A DNA stretch of 30,706 bases, from IMG/VR virus record IMGVR_UViG_3300045999_001478, positions 1-30,706 of that record. One strand, given 5' to 3'. The notes under the pieces are model-generated. The model searched no databases. It worked only from the letters and a program-made list of their open reading frames with translations, and was not told the DNA's origin. This DNA comes from a virus. The translations under genes and the position numbers were made by a program. Of the stretch, positions 14,014 through 21,199 are shown piece after piece. Position 1 is the stretch's first letter. Each line of letters opens with the position of its first letter.

Positions 14014-14502
14014 ATGGCTATGCAATACGACGTAAAGTCGTTCCATGCAACAGCTTCATCGCTGGCGTATGCTGATCGCACACGTTTAAAAGGCGTGGTT
14101 ATATCCCCTGTTACGTCTACCACTTTTAACTCGTGCGTAGTTGATACTGCGGGGGCGTTGACGGGAACGTATGATATTCCGGGTTCAACGACCTGCACCG
14201 TGACTATTGCCAATCATGGGCTGTCGAACGGCGACATAGTTGGGCTTAACTTCACTAGTGGTACAGCGGTAGACGACAGCTATGTTGTAGCGAATGTAAC
14301 AACTAATACGTTCACTGTAACAACGGCGAGTCTGACTACCAGCGGTAATGTGACGCTGTACCCCAAAGTCCTTGTTGAACTGGACTGCTCTTCGGGTACG
14401 TCTTTTTACACGTTGATTCCGGGTGAGGGCATCCTTGCAACAGGCGGTTTGTTCTGTTTGCTACCGTCTACTAACGTCACTATGACTATTTTTTACGGAT
14501 AG
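14014..14502 (+). CDS. Beta-rich structural protein, first of a tandem paralog pair
   Basis: 162 residues. The core TCTVTIANHGLSNGDIVGLN leading to FTSGTAVDDSYVV matches the core of the next gene (TITVTIVNHGFVTGQRVFLN, FTSGTARDGVYTI), and both end in a LIPGEGI segment and an xxxTxFYG terminus. The NHG(L/F)xxGxxVxLxFTSGTA module is typical of small beta domains that I have seen in phage structural proteins. The two genes thus arose by duplication. Probably virion surface proteins. Confidence 0.78.
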   Translation: MAMQYDVKSFHATASSLAYADRTRLKGVVISPVTSTTFNSCVVDTAGALTGTYDIPGSTTCTVTIANHGLSNGDIVGLNFTSGTAVDDSYVVANVTTNTFTVTTASLTTSGNVTLYPKVLVELDCSSGTSFYTLIPGEGILATGGLFCLLPSTNVTMTIFYG

Positions 14503-14511
14503 GAATAGGCC

Positions 14512-15006
14512 ATGATGCAGACTGACGTTAAATCCGCCCGTGCCGCAAACACTGGACTGTTGGTAACGCAAGCGCCCGTACGGTTGAAATCCATTACGGT
14601 GACAAGCGCAACGGTATCCGCGAGGAATGTTGCTATCTGCGACCCAACCGTTAATGAGTCTGGTACGTATTCTCGTACAAACCCTAGTTCCACAATTACC
14701 GTCACGATAGTGAACCACGGCTTTGTTACTGGGCAGCGCGTGTTCTTGAACTTTACGTCTGGCACTGCGCGGGATGGCGTGTATACGATTACGAAGACGG
14801 GCGACGATACGTTTACTTGTGTAGACCCTTTGGTGGTTTCTACGACAAGCGGTAACGTCACGGCATATAGCAGTCTTGCGCTGGAAATCGACACCTTCAA
14901 CACCGTTGGTCTGCCTATCTTGATCCCCGGTGAAGGTATTTACTGCCCTAACGGTATTTTTGTGGGGTGTGGCTCATCGGTAACTGCGACGGTGTTCTAT
15001 GGCTAA
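14512..15006 (+). CDS. Beta-rich structural protein, second of the tandem paralog pair
   Basis: 164 residues, same domain order as the preceding gene: N-terminal xxDVKSxxA, strands, NHGFVTGQRV-FLNFTSGTA, a TSGNVTAY strand, LIPGEGIYC and a final TVFYG. It differs by having more Asn/Arg and by an 8-bp overlap with the next gene. Spacing from the first copy is only 9 bp, with TAGGAATAGGCC as ribosome binding site. The two may form a heteromer or serve as alternating surface units; this is inference. Confidence 0.78.
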   Translation: MMQTDVKSARAANTGLLVTQAPVRLKSITVTSATVSARNVAICDPTVNESGTYSRTNPSSTITVTIVNHGFVTGQRVFLNFTSGTARDGVYTITKTGDDTFTCVDPLVVSTTSGNVTAYSSLALEIDTFNTVGLPILIPGEGIYCPNGIFVGCGSSVTATVFYG

Positions 15007-15253
15007 GACCCCGGCATGGACGAGGAAAGAAGGCAAAAATCCCAAGGGTGGTCTAAACGCCAAAGGGAGAGCCTCCTACAACGCAGCGAATCCGGGGAAG
15101 CCGGGGTTGAAAGCCCCCCAGCCGGAAGGCGGCGCAAGGAAAAAATCATTCTGTTCCAGAATGGAAGGGATGAAAAAGAAGCTCACCTCGTCGAAAACCG
15201 CGAACGACCCGAACAGTCGGATCAATAAAAGTTTGAGGGCTTGGAAATGCTAA
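14999..15253 (+). CDS. Small basic phage protein with KGGLNAKGRASYN motif, 84 aa
   Basis: A very basic protein with MAKTPAWTRKEGKNPKGGLN at the N-terminus, AKGRASYNAANPGKPGLKAP and KKSFCSRMEGMKKKL. I recall small phage proteins with this pattern, sometimes labelled DUF6321, but am not certain of the name. It is mostly disordered, with two Cys. It opens a run of basic proteins that extends to 19449. A nucleic-acid or capsid-interior role is plausible. Confidence 0.75.
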   Translation: MAKTPAWTRKEGKNPKGGLNAKGRASYNAANPGKPGLKAPQPEGGARKKSFCSRMEGMKKKLTSSKTANDPNSRINKSLRAWKC

Positions 15254-15444
15254 AAGATCACATCGAACCAGATTTCATGGACAACATCTCCATTATTGCG
15301 GGGTTGGGCGTCCTACTTTCGTGGTTGCCTACTGTGTTTTCACTTGTGTCTATTGTCTGGTTCAGCATTCGTATCTGGGAGTCCGATACGGTACGTGGGT
15401 TGACCAACCGTATTAAGGGGAAAAAAGATGAAGAGCAAAGCTAA
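15247..15444 (+). CDS. Small membrane protein, holin-like candidate
   Basis: I use the ATG at 15247 (65 residues) instead of the in-frame TTG six bases upstream; GAGGG lies eight bases before. The product has an acidic N-terminus, one long hydrophobic stretch (about residues 14-41, ISIIAGLGVLLSWLPTVFSL and VSIVWF) and SIRIWESDTVRGL before a charged tail. Length and topology are holin-like, but it is 11 kb from the endolysin and inside the basic-protein cluster. It could equally be a small assembly or entry membrane protein. Confidence 0.7.
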   Translation: MLKDHIEPDFMDNISIIAGLGVLLSWLPTVFSLVSIVWFSIRIWESDTVRGLTNRIKGKKDEEQS

Positions 15445-16327
15445 ACCTGCAAAGGGTTCTGCACGCACTAAGCGTTTTGATGTCGGCGGCACTGTTGGTG
15501 CTCTGGCCGGTCTGGGTACTCTTGCTTACCTGATGTCGCGTAAGAAGAAGGGCGCGGATGAAAGCTCTGACGTAGCTGCACGTCGTGCCTCCGGTGCTTA
15601 TCGGGGTGGTGCAGGAACCGATACAACGACGGATACAACGTCGGATACAACGTCGGACAACAAACCATTTGTTAGGCCTCCACCCGGTGTAATTTTTGAG
15701 GAAGACCGTGCTAAAGAAAAAGACAGAATGGATTCGGCGGTTGAAACTCATCGCCGGATAACTAGCGGCGGAGGTGGCGGCAATGCTCCCGTAGTTAAAA
15801 AGAAACCTGTAATCAAAAACGTAGTCAAAAAAGCCGCTGATGGTTCCGCATCCACAACAAACCAAGGATCAAGCACAAATACAGGCGTGGATGCTGGTAT
15901 TGCAGCAGGTAATAAAGAACGCGGACCAGACAAGACTCTAGCAGGGCAAGGCGGATACCAACCTCCTACGGAACAGCACGCCGCAGAAGTTACTTCAATT
16001 ATGAAGGACGTTAAAGACCCGAACAAAGGGAAGTATGCGGGCAAGGGGAAAAGGGCCGTTTCTAAAGCCGGAAAGCTAGCCACAAATGCGTATAAGGATT
16101 CTTCTGGCGTTTTATACGACGTAGAAGGCAACCCTGTTAGACAAGCAACACGAAAAGGCCGAGATGCTCGTCCGGGTAAAAAAGCGGGTGGCGCAGTCAA
16201 GAAGTACGCTAATGGTGGCTCGGTAATGGCGTCCAAGATGGGTTCGGTTAAAACTGCCAAGCCCTCTATGCGTTCTGCTTCATCCCGTGCTGACGGTATC
16301 GCTATTCGCGGAAAGACAAGGGCTTAA
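15428..16327 (+). CDS. Basic low-complexity protein with C-terminal RADGIAIRGKTRA tag
   Basis: 299 residues, rich in Lys, Gly, Ala, Thr and Ser. An N-terminal FDVGGTVGALAGLGTLAYLM stretch could be a membrane or hydrophobic anchor. A Thr/Asp repeat follows, then a long disordered basic middle part and KKYANGGSVMASKMGSVKTA leading into SRADGIAIRGKTRA at the very end. The same ending occurs in three later gene products of this cluster. This length is much greater than the others. It may be a packaged DNA-binding or ejected protein; nothing enzymatic is visible. Confidence 0.72.
   Translation: MKSKAKPAKGSARTKRFDVGGTVGALAGLGTLAYLMSRKKKGADESSDVAARRASGAYRGGAGTDTTTDTTSDTTSDNKPFVRPPPGVIFEEDRAKEKDRMDSAVETHRRITSGGGGGNAPVVKKKPVIKNVVKKAADGSASTTNQGSSTNTGVDAGIAAGNKERGPDKTLAGQGGYQPPTEQHAAEVTSIMKDVKDPNKGKYAGKGKRAVSKAGKLATNAYKDSSGVLYDVEGNPVRQATRKGRDARPGKKAGGAVKKYANGGSVMASKMGSVKTAKPSMRSASSRADGIAIRGKTRA
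15620..15655 (+). repeat. Three 12-bp tandem repeats inside the basic protein gene
   Basis: GATACAACGACG followed by two GATACAACGTCG. They encode DTTT/DTTS units. Because 12 is a multiple of three, copy changes would keep the reading frame. Confidence 0.8.
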
Positions 16328-16329
16328 TC

Positions 16330-16560
16330 ATGGCTGATAAATCAATCGGACGCCGCATGTACGAGAACGTCATGGGCACACCTGAGCAGAACGCTGAGGC
16401 TGAAAAACGTATGGCGGAGCAGGATAAGAAAAATCCTGATACCGCACAGGCCAAGCTAAACAAGGTGGTAAAGACCGTCACTGGTAAGAAAAAGGGCGGC
16501 TACGTTAAAGCGGCTGATGGCTGCGCTCAGCGTGGTAAGACGAAGGGCAGGATGGTGTAA
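16330..16560 (+). CDS. Small basic protein with C-terminal ADGCAQRGKTKG tag, 76 aa
   Basis: MADKSIGRRMYENVMGTPEQ opens a charged helical part, followed by Lys-rich VVKTVTGKKKGGYVKAADGC and AQRGKTKGRMV at the end. The ending matches the shared tag. The stop and next start overlap as TAATG, so it is coupled to the following gene. A disordered, strongly basic protein; DNA or capsid binding likely. Confidence 0.75.
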   Translation: MADKSIGRRMYENVMGTPEQNAEAEKRMAEQDKKNPDTAQAKLNKVVKTVTGKKKGGYVKAADGCAQRGKTKGRMV

Positions 16561-16970
16561 TGCCTGCCAAGTCAGCAAAGCAGGAAAAGTTCATGCAAGC
16601 TGTGGCGAACAATCCAAAGTTTGCAAAAAAGGTTGGCGTTCCAACAAGCGTAGGTAAAGAGTTCACTAAATCAGGAGGCGGTATGGCTAACACATCACGT
16701 ATGAATCGTTTGGAAGAACTTGGTCGCGTAAATGCTGAAAAGGCATCGTCGGCCAAAGGCAAAAAGAATTTGATGGCAGAAAAGAAACGCATCGTCGGCG
16801 AACTGAAAACAGGCGCTATGAAAAAAATGGCTGCTGGCGGCATGACTAAGATGGGCGCGGTTAAGACTGCTGCTCCTAGCCGTGATGGCGTTGCTGTCAA
16901 AGGCAAGACCAAAGGCAAGCAGATCGTCATGGCTGGCAACAAAGGTATGAAGCGCGGCGGAGCCTGCTAA
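16560..16970 (+). CDS. Basic protein with MPAKSAKQ N-terminus and internal RDGVAVKGKTKG tag, 136 aa
   Basis: The N-terminal MPAKSAKQEKFMQAVANNPK, then FAKKVGVPTSVGKEFTKSGG, resembles small phage and bacterial proteins with a MPAKSKAQ start (DUF3008-like, uncertain). The C-terminal half has KKMAAGGMTKMGAVKTAAPS followed by RDGVAVKGKTKGKQ and a further tail ending GMKRGGAC. It is related to the end of the 15428-16327 product (KMGxVKTAxPS). An internal AGGAGG (16673-16678) stands four bases before an in-frame ATG at 16683, so a shorter 95-residue product is possible. Confidence 0.75.
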   Translation: MPAKSAKQEKFMQAVANNPKFAKKVGVPTSVGKEFTKSGGGMANTSRMNRLEELGRVNAEKASSAKGKKNLMAEKKRIVGELKTGAMKKMAAGGMTKMGAVKTAAPSRDGVAVKGKTKGKQIVMAGNKGMKRGGAC

Positions 16971-17245
16971 TGATGGCCTCGCGTGGCATGGGTGACATTA
17001 ACCCTTCCAAGATGCCGAAGCCTAAGAAAAAGGCTCGCCGGGATGACACCGACTTTACGCAGTACAAAGAAGGTGGGAAGGTCAACGCTGCTGGTAATTA
17101 CACCAAGCCAGAACTTCGTAAGAAGATCGTAAGCCAAGTAAAGTCCGCAGCCACCCATGGCACAGGCGCAGGTCAGTGGTCAGCCCGCAAAGCACAGCTT
17201 GTGGCGAAGAAGTACAAGGCAGCAGGTGGGGGCTACCGTGACTGA
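16970..17245 (+). CDS. Small basic protein with MASRGMGDI / GQWSARKAQL motifs, 91 aa
   Basis: Motifs are MASRGMGDINPSKMPKPKKK, FTQYKEGGKVNAAGNYTKPE, and the C-terminal AGQWSARKAQLVAKKYKAAG. The GQWSARKAQL block recurs in phage and plasmid proteins sometimes labelled DUF5872; I recall this without being sure. A TAATG-type junction joins it to the previous gene. No tag of the RGKT kind is present, but it shares the KxGG and high Lys content of the cluster. Function unknown; DNA binding is plausible. Confidence 0.75.
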   Translation: MMASRGMGDINPSKMPKPKKKARRDDTDFTQYKEGGKVNAAGNYTKPELRKKIVSQVKSAATHGTGAGQWSARKAQLVAKKYKAAGGGYRD

Positions 17246-17588
17246 TACGGCTAGAGAGCGAGAGATACAAAGGATTTTAGCTAGTGATCCTGACTATGCT
17301 CGTGACACGGACATAACTAAACGTGCTGAGCGCGTGGAAAAAATGTCTAAGCTTACAGCCGATGATGTTGTGAAAGAAAAGGATATATCGAAAGATGACC
17401 GCCGACTTGCTAAGTCTTTTATAAAAAGCGCACGGGGTGCTGGCGGTGGCGGCGGAATGATGCCTGATCTAGAAGGGCTAAAGGGAAGAAAACCTAAGCT
17501 GTACAAAAAAGGCGGTGCAGTTAAATCAGCTTCCGCCCGTGCAGACGGAATAGCCCAACGCGGTAAGACGCGGGGTATGATGCGATGA
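17238..17588 (+). CDS. Basic protein with C-terminal RADGIAQRGKTRG tag, 116 aa (GTG start)
   Basis: I choose the GTG at 17238 (VTDTAREREIQRILASDPDY); GGTGGGGG lies just upstream and it overlaps the preceding stop by 8 bp. A longer in-frame reading starts inside the preceding gene and is not needed. The N-terminal half is helical and charged; a Gly-rich linker (GAGGGGGMM) leads to KLYKKGGAVKSASARADGIA and QRGKTRGMMR. This is the clearest copy of the shared tag. Confidence 0.75.
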   Translation: MTDTAREREIQRILASDPDYARDTDITKRAERVEKMSKLTADDVVKEKDISKDDRRLAKSFIKSARGAGGGGGMMPDLEGLKGRKPKLYKKGGAVKSASARADGIAQRGKTRGMMR

Positions 17589-17818
17589 AAGCGCCACAGC
17601 AAAGCTTGAAAGCTTGGGGGGACCAGAAATGGCGAACCAAAAGCGGAAAGCCATCGTCAAAGACCGGCGAGAGGTATCTCCCGGAAAAGGCGATCAAGGC
17701 GTTAAGCCCAGCCGAGTATGCAGCCACAACGAAGGCAAAGCGGGCAGGGAAAGCAAAAGGTAAGCAGTTCGTTGCACAGCCCAAGGGCATAGCTAAGAAA
17801 ACGGCGGGGTATAGATAA
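17585..17818 (+). CDS. Small basic protein with KWRTKSGKPSSKTGERYLP motif, 77 aa
   Basis: MKAPQQSLKAWGDQKWRTKS, then GKPSSKTGERYLPEKAIKAL, then YAATTKAKRAGKAKGKQFVA. I recall similar small proteins in phage genomes, without a known function. It shares ATGA with the gene before and TAATG with the adaptor gene after it. Very basic and probably partly disordered. Confidence 0.78.
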   Translation: MKAPQQSLKAWGDQKWRTKSGKPSSKTGERYLPEKAIKALSPAEYAATTKAKRAGKAKGKQFVAQPKGIAKKTAGYR

Positions 17819-18564
17819 TGGCCTATTCAACCAACACAACTGCGTTTAACCCCGACCTCAACGAGATATTCGAAGAGGCGTTTGAGCGTTGTGGCTTGGA
17901 ACTTCGCACGGGGTATGACTTCCGTACGGCGCGGCGCAGTCTGAACTTCCTGATGGGTGAGTGGGCGAACCGGGGCATTAACCTGTGGACCATCGAGCAG
18001 GGCTCTATTAATCTGGCACAGGGGGTAACGACCTATGATCTACCTGATGATACCGTTGATCTTATTGAACATGTTATTCGCACTGATTCCGGACAGGGTC
18101 CTAACCAGACTGATCTGAACATCACCCGTATCAGCGTCTCCACCTATTCGACTATCCCTAATAAGCTGGCTCAGGGGCGTCCGATTCAGGTTTGGATTGA
18201 CCGCCAGTCGGGGCAAAACGTGGGTTCAAATTTACCGGCTGCTGCGAAGCACCCACAGATTAACGTCTGGCCTGCGCCCGATCAAGGCACCACTTTGCAG
18301 CCGTACTACGTGTTCTATTACTGGAGACTGAAGCGCATCTATGACGCCGGTACCGGTACAAACATTATCGATATTCCGTTCCGCTTCCAGAACTGCATGG
18401 TGGCGGGACTTGCTTATATGTTGGCCGTGAAGAAGCCCGAGGTATCTGCGGATCGTGTGATGGCGCTGAAGATGATGTATGACGAGGCGTGGGAGTTGGC
18501 TGCATCGGAAGACCGCGAGAAGGCTGCGGATCGCTTGGTTCCACGTGAGTTCTTTATCGCTTAA
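17818..18564 (+). CDS. Head-tail adaptor-like protein (P22 gp4 / tail tubular A class)
   Basis: 248 residues. It has EIFEEAFERCGLELRTGYDF and RTARRSLNFLMGEWANRGIN (alpha-helical adaptor-like N-terminus), GVTTYDLPDDTVDLIEHVIR (a strand-turn-strand often seen in such proteins), HPQINVWPAPDQG and a C-terminal helix. This arrangement resembles proteins that bind below the portal ring to close the head and attach the tail. A second protein with similar architecture is at 19458. I name a class instead of a specific ortholog. Confidence 0.8.
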   Translation: MAYSTNTTAFNPDLNEIFEEAFERCGLELRTGYDFRTARRSLNFLMGEWANRGINLWTIEQGSINLAQGVTTYDLPDDTVDLIEHVIRTDSGQGPNQTDLNITRISVSTYSTIPNKLAQGRPIQVWIDRQSGQNVGSNLPAAAKHPQINVWPAPDQGTTLQPYYVFYYWRLKRIYDAGTGTNIIDIPFRFQNCMVAGLAYMLAVKKPEVSADRVMALKMMYDEAWELAASEDREKAADRLVPREFFIA

Positions 18565-18566
18565 CG

Positions 18567-18974
18567 ATGGGTAATCGGTTCAGTTCAGCTAAAAATTCGA
18601 TCTCGGAATGTGATCGATGCGGGTTTCGGTACAAGCTGAAATACCTAAAAAAGCTCATTATTAAGACAAAGCAGGTTACGATTAAGGTGTGCCCGACGTG
18701 TTGGGAACCCGATCAACCGCAGTTACAATTAGGTATGTATCCGGTAGACGACCCGCAGGCAGTACGGGAACCACGGCCAGATAACAGCTACAGGCAGGCA
18801 GGATATACAGGGTTGCAGTTGACGTTGAATACCGACTTTGGCGATCCTTCTGGTGGTAGTCGGGTGTTTCAGTGGGGTTGGGCACCGGTTGGTGGAGCAA
18901 GCGGGAATGACGCGGGGTTGACGCCGAATGCTTTAGCTCCTATCAGTGTAGTGGGCAGCGTGACAATTACTTAG
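18567..18974 (+). CDS. Zinc-finger-containing phage protein, 135 aa
   Basis: Two CxxC pairs (C15/C18 in ECDRCGFRY and C42/C45 in VCPTCW) form a likely zinc ribbon near the N-terminus. This is followed by QPQLQLGMYPVDDPQAVREP, a segment I recall in similar phage proteins. The C-terminal half is Gly/Ser-rich and beta-predicted. It lies between adaptor and small basic genes, so it could be a virion or assembly component; the function is unknown. Confidence 0.78.
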   Translation: MGNRFSSAKNSISECDRCGFRYKLKYLKKLIIKTKQVTIKVCPTCWEPDQPQLQLGMYPVDDPQAVREPRPDNSYRQAGYTGLQLTLNTDFGDPSGGSRVFQWGWAPVGGASGNDAGLTPNALAPISVVGSVTIT

Positions 18975-18982
18975 GAGTTGAT

Positions 18983-19165
18983 ATGAAACACGAAGACATC
19001 AAGAAGGACAAACCGTTTATGGAGAAGATTGCTAAGAAAGCAGTCAAGGGCCATGAGCAGCGTATGCACGGTGCCAAGAAGATGGCCAAGGGCGGCGTGA
19101 CTTCTGAGCAGATGAAAGCCATGGGTCGCAATCTGGCTCGTGCTGCAAACCAGAAATCGGGCTAA
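18983..19165 (+). CDS. Small basic protein MKHEDIKKDKP..., 60 aa
   Basis: MKHEDIKKDKPFMEKIAKKA, VKGHEQRMHGAKKMAKGGVT, SEQMKAMGRNLARAANQKSG: a helical Lys-rich protein with a MAKGG turn like those of the upstream basic cluster. TAGGAGTTGAT gives a good ribosome binding site. I recall similar proteins in phages with this gene order, without function. Confidence 0.75.
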   Translation: MKHEDIKKDKPFMEKIAKKAVKGHEQRMHGAKKMAKGGVTSEQMKAMGRNLARAANQKSG

Positions 19166-19167
19166 TC

Positions 19168-19449
19168 ATGGCCAAATACTCACAAAAGCAGGGTGGCAAA
19201 GAAGTAGGCCAAGCTGCTGTTTATGCGGAGCCACACACCATGGACGGTAAAAAAGTGAACGTTAAAGAAGCTATCAGCATAGCTAAAGACCCTAATACAC
19301 TTTCAGCACGTGAAGTTAAACCCGGTAAACCGGCTATGCGCGTGTCAGCGGGCGACCCTAATGCTGACGATGTAAAGACTACCGGCATCAAGATGCGTGG
19401 CGCTGGCGCTGCTACTAAAGGCTTTATGTGCCGTGGCCCTATGGCTTGA
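19168..19449 (+). CDS. Small protein with C-terminal GIKMRGAGAATKGFMCRGPMA, 93 aa
   Basis: The N-terminus is basic (MAKYSQKQGGKEVGQAAVYA), the middle charged, and the end TTGIKMRGAGAATKGFMCRG followed by PMA. This Gly/Met/Arg ending is a second type of short C-terminal signature in the cluster, distinct from the RGKT tag but equally basic. It is probably co-translated with its neighbours. No enzyme motif. Confidence 0.75.
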   Translation: MAKYSQKQGGKEVGQAAVYAEPHTMDGKKVNVKEAISIAKDPNTLSAREVKPGKPAMRVSAGDPNADDVKTTGIKMRGAGAATKGFMCRGPMA

Positions 19450-19457
19450 GGTGAATT

Positions 19458-20177
19458 GTGACGTATACCGAACTGTTCTTTGCCGTTAAGAATTACCTGC
19501 AAAACGACTTCCCGTCGAATACGTGGACGAACGTAGCAGGTACAGGCACGACTACGTCTGACGGTACTGAACAGATCAATACGTTCATCACGCAAGCCGA
19601 AGAGCGCATCTATAACACGGTGCAAATTCCGCCGTTGCGCAAAAACGTCACAGGCGTAACTTCTAGCGGCAATAAATATTTGTCATGCCCTAATGACTTT
19701 TTGTCCGTTTTTTCGATGGCGGTTATTGATGGTACCGGCGCGTATGAGTACCTGCTAAACAAAGATGTGAATTTTATCCGCGCTGCGTACCCAAGCCCAA
19801 CCGATCAAGCTATTCCTAAGTACTACGCTCTGTTCGGCCCTACCGTTGCGTCTGGCGTTATTACAGATGAGTTGAGCTTTATTCTTGGCCCGACACCTGA
19901 TACCAGCTACAGCGTTGAGTTGCACTACTACTATTACCCTGAGTCAATCACGGTTGCGGCTGATGGTCGTACATGGCTTGGCGATAATTATTCGCCTGTT
20001 CTGTTGTACGGCACGTTAGTAGAAGCGTACACGTTCTTAAAGGGTGAAATTGATTTGACCGCGCAGTACGAGAAGAAGTACCAAGAGGCTATGGGTCAAC
20101 TGAATCGTCTGGGTACTGGACTTGAGCGTGGCGATGCTTACCGTGATGGTCAGGCTAAGATTAAGGTGAATCCGTAA
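19458..20177 (+). CDS. Adaptor / tail tubular-like protein (GTG start)
   Basis: 239 residues from a GTG with GAGGTG seven bases upstream. MTYTELFFAVKNYLQNDFPS, INTFITQAEERIYNTVQIPP, GNKYLSCPNDFLSVFSMAVI and a C-terminal GDNYSPVLLYGTLVEAYTFL with DLTAQYEKKYQEAM match the pattern of adaptor/gatekeeper proteins such as the T7 gp11 or P22 gp4 class. It has the same strand-Pro-strand motif as the 17818 gene product, so both may form successive rings under the portal. Confidence 0.8.
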   Translation: MTYTELFFAVKNYLQNDFPSNTWTNVAGTGTTTSDGTEQINTFITQAEERIYNTVQIPPLRKNVTGVTSSGNKYLSCPNDFLSVFSMAVIDGTGAYEYLLNKDVNFIRAAYPSPTDQAIPKYYALFGPTVASGVITDELSFILGPTPDTSYSVELHYYYYPESITVAADGRTWLGDNYSPVLLYGTLVEAYTFLKGEIDLTAQYEKKYQEAMGQLNRLGTGLERGDAYRDGQAKIKVNP

Positions 20178-20611
20178 TGCCTATTCAACAGGGACTCACA
20201 AACAGCTTTAAGCAGGAGATGCTCCAGTCAGGGCAGAACTTGGCAACCGACACATTGAAGATGGCGTTGTACACCGCGTTTTCTGACATCGGGCAGTTGA
20301 CCACTGTGTACACAACAAGCAATGAAGTAACAGGCACGGGGTATATAGCGGGTGGCGTAGTCATGACGGGTGTGACAATCAGCACACAAACAACTGGCCC
20401 TGATGCTGGTACTGTCTACGTAGACTTTGCTGATGTGTCTTGGCCCGGTGCAAACTTTATTGCTCGTGGGGCTTTGATTTATAACGTGACTCGTAGCAAC
20501 AAGTCGGTGGCAGTGCTGGACTTTGGTTCAGACAAAACTTTTAGTAGTGTAAACAATACCGTCACCATGCCAGCGAATACGGCAACGACGGCACTAATTC
20601 GTTTTCCTTGA
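20177..20611 (+). CDS. Conserved virion-type protein, 144 aa
   Basis: MPIQQGLTNSFKQEMLQSGQ, DTLKMALYTAF, GYIAGGVVMTGVTI, FADVSWPGANFIARGALIYN and AVLDFGSDKTFSS. I recall this pattern in phage structural proteins near tail genes. It is beta-rich and lacks membrane segments. The TAATG overlap with the adaptor gene supports co-expression. Likely a tail or baseplate-type surface protein; not proven. Confidence 0.78.
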   Translation: MPIQQGLTNSFKQEMLQSGQNLATDTLKMALYTAFSDIGQLTTVYTTSNEVTGTGYIAGGVVMTGVTISTQTTGPDAGTVYVDFADVSWPGANFIARGALIYNVTRSNKSVAVLDFGSDKTFSSVNNTVTMPANTATTALIRFP

Positions 20612-20620
20612 GAGGTTATT

Positions 20621-21196
20621 ATGCTTATAGCAAAATCCGCAGGTACAGATAACGTGGCTTCGTCGCTTACAGCGCGTACTGGCACATCAGACGGTATGAA
20701 AGCGGGCGGCGTATTTCATGTTCAGTGCTTAGATAAAGACGGCGACCTGAAATGGGAAACCACTAAACACAATCTTGTGGTCAATGAGGGACTGCAAGAC
20801 ATGAACACTAAGTATTTTAAAGGCTCTACTTATACGGCAGCTTGGTTTCTTGGGTTGGTTACTGGTCCCGGTTCTGGCACTACGTTTGCAGCCGCAGATA
20901 CCCTAGCGTCAAAGGCGTGGACGGAATTCACCGACTATGTAGGCTCCCGTAAAGCAGTTACTTTTGGCACCGCCACTACCGCTGACCCCTCAGTGATTAG
21001 TAATTCTGCGGCGCCATCTTCTTTCACTATTTCAGGTGCTGGTGGCACGGTTGCAGGCGCTTTTCTTTGCTCAGTATCCAGCGGCACATCAGGCATTTTG
21101 TTTTCCGAATCAGATTTTCAGTCTCCGGGGGATCGGGTTGTGGTAGCTGGAGATACGCTTAATGTGACGTACACGTTTAGTCTTGACGCGGCATAA
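20621..21196 (+). CDS. Conserved virion-type protein, 191 aa
   Basis: Recognisable features are KAGGVFHVQCLDKDGDLKWE, TKHNLVVNEGLQDMNTKYFK and AAWFLGLVTGPGSG, followed by a beta-rich C-terminus with GDTLNVTYTFSL. Proteins with this W-x-x-x-x-HNLVVNEGL pattern are common in phage tail regions in my recollection. No catalytic motif is seen. GAGAGG precedes the ATG. Confidence 0.75.
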   Translation: MLIAKSAGTDNVASSLTARTGTSDGMKAGGVFHVQCLDKDGDLKWETTKHNLVVNEGLQDMNTKYFKGSTYTAAWFLGLVTGPGSGTTFAAADTLASKAWTEFTDYVGSRKAVTFGTATTADPSVISNSAAPSSFTISGAGGTVAGAFLCSVSSGTSGILFSESDFQSPGDRVVVAGDTLNVTYTFSLDAA

Positions 21197-21199
21197 ATC

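Noticed and set aside
15241-15246. TTG start for the small membrane protein
   Set aside because: ATG two codons later fits the GAGGG spacing better.
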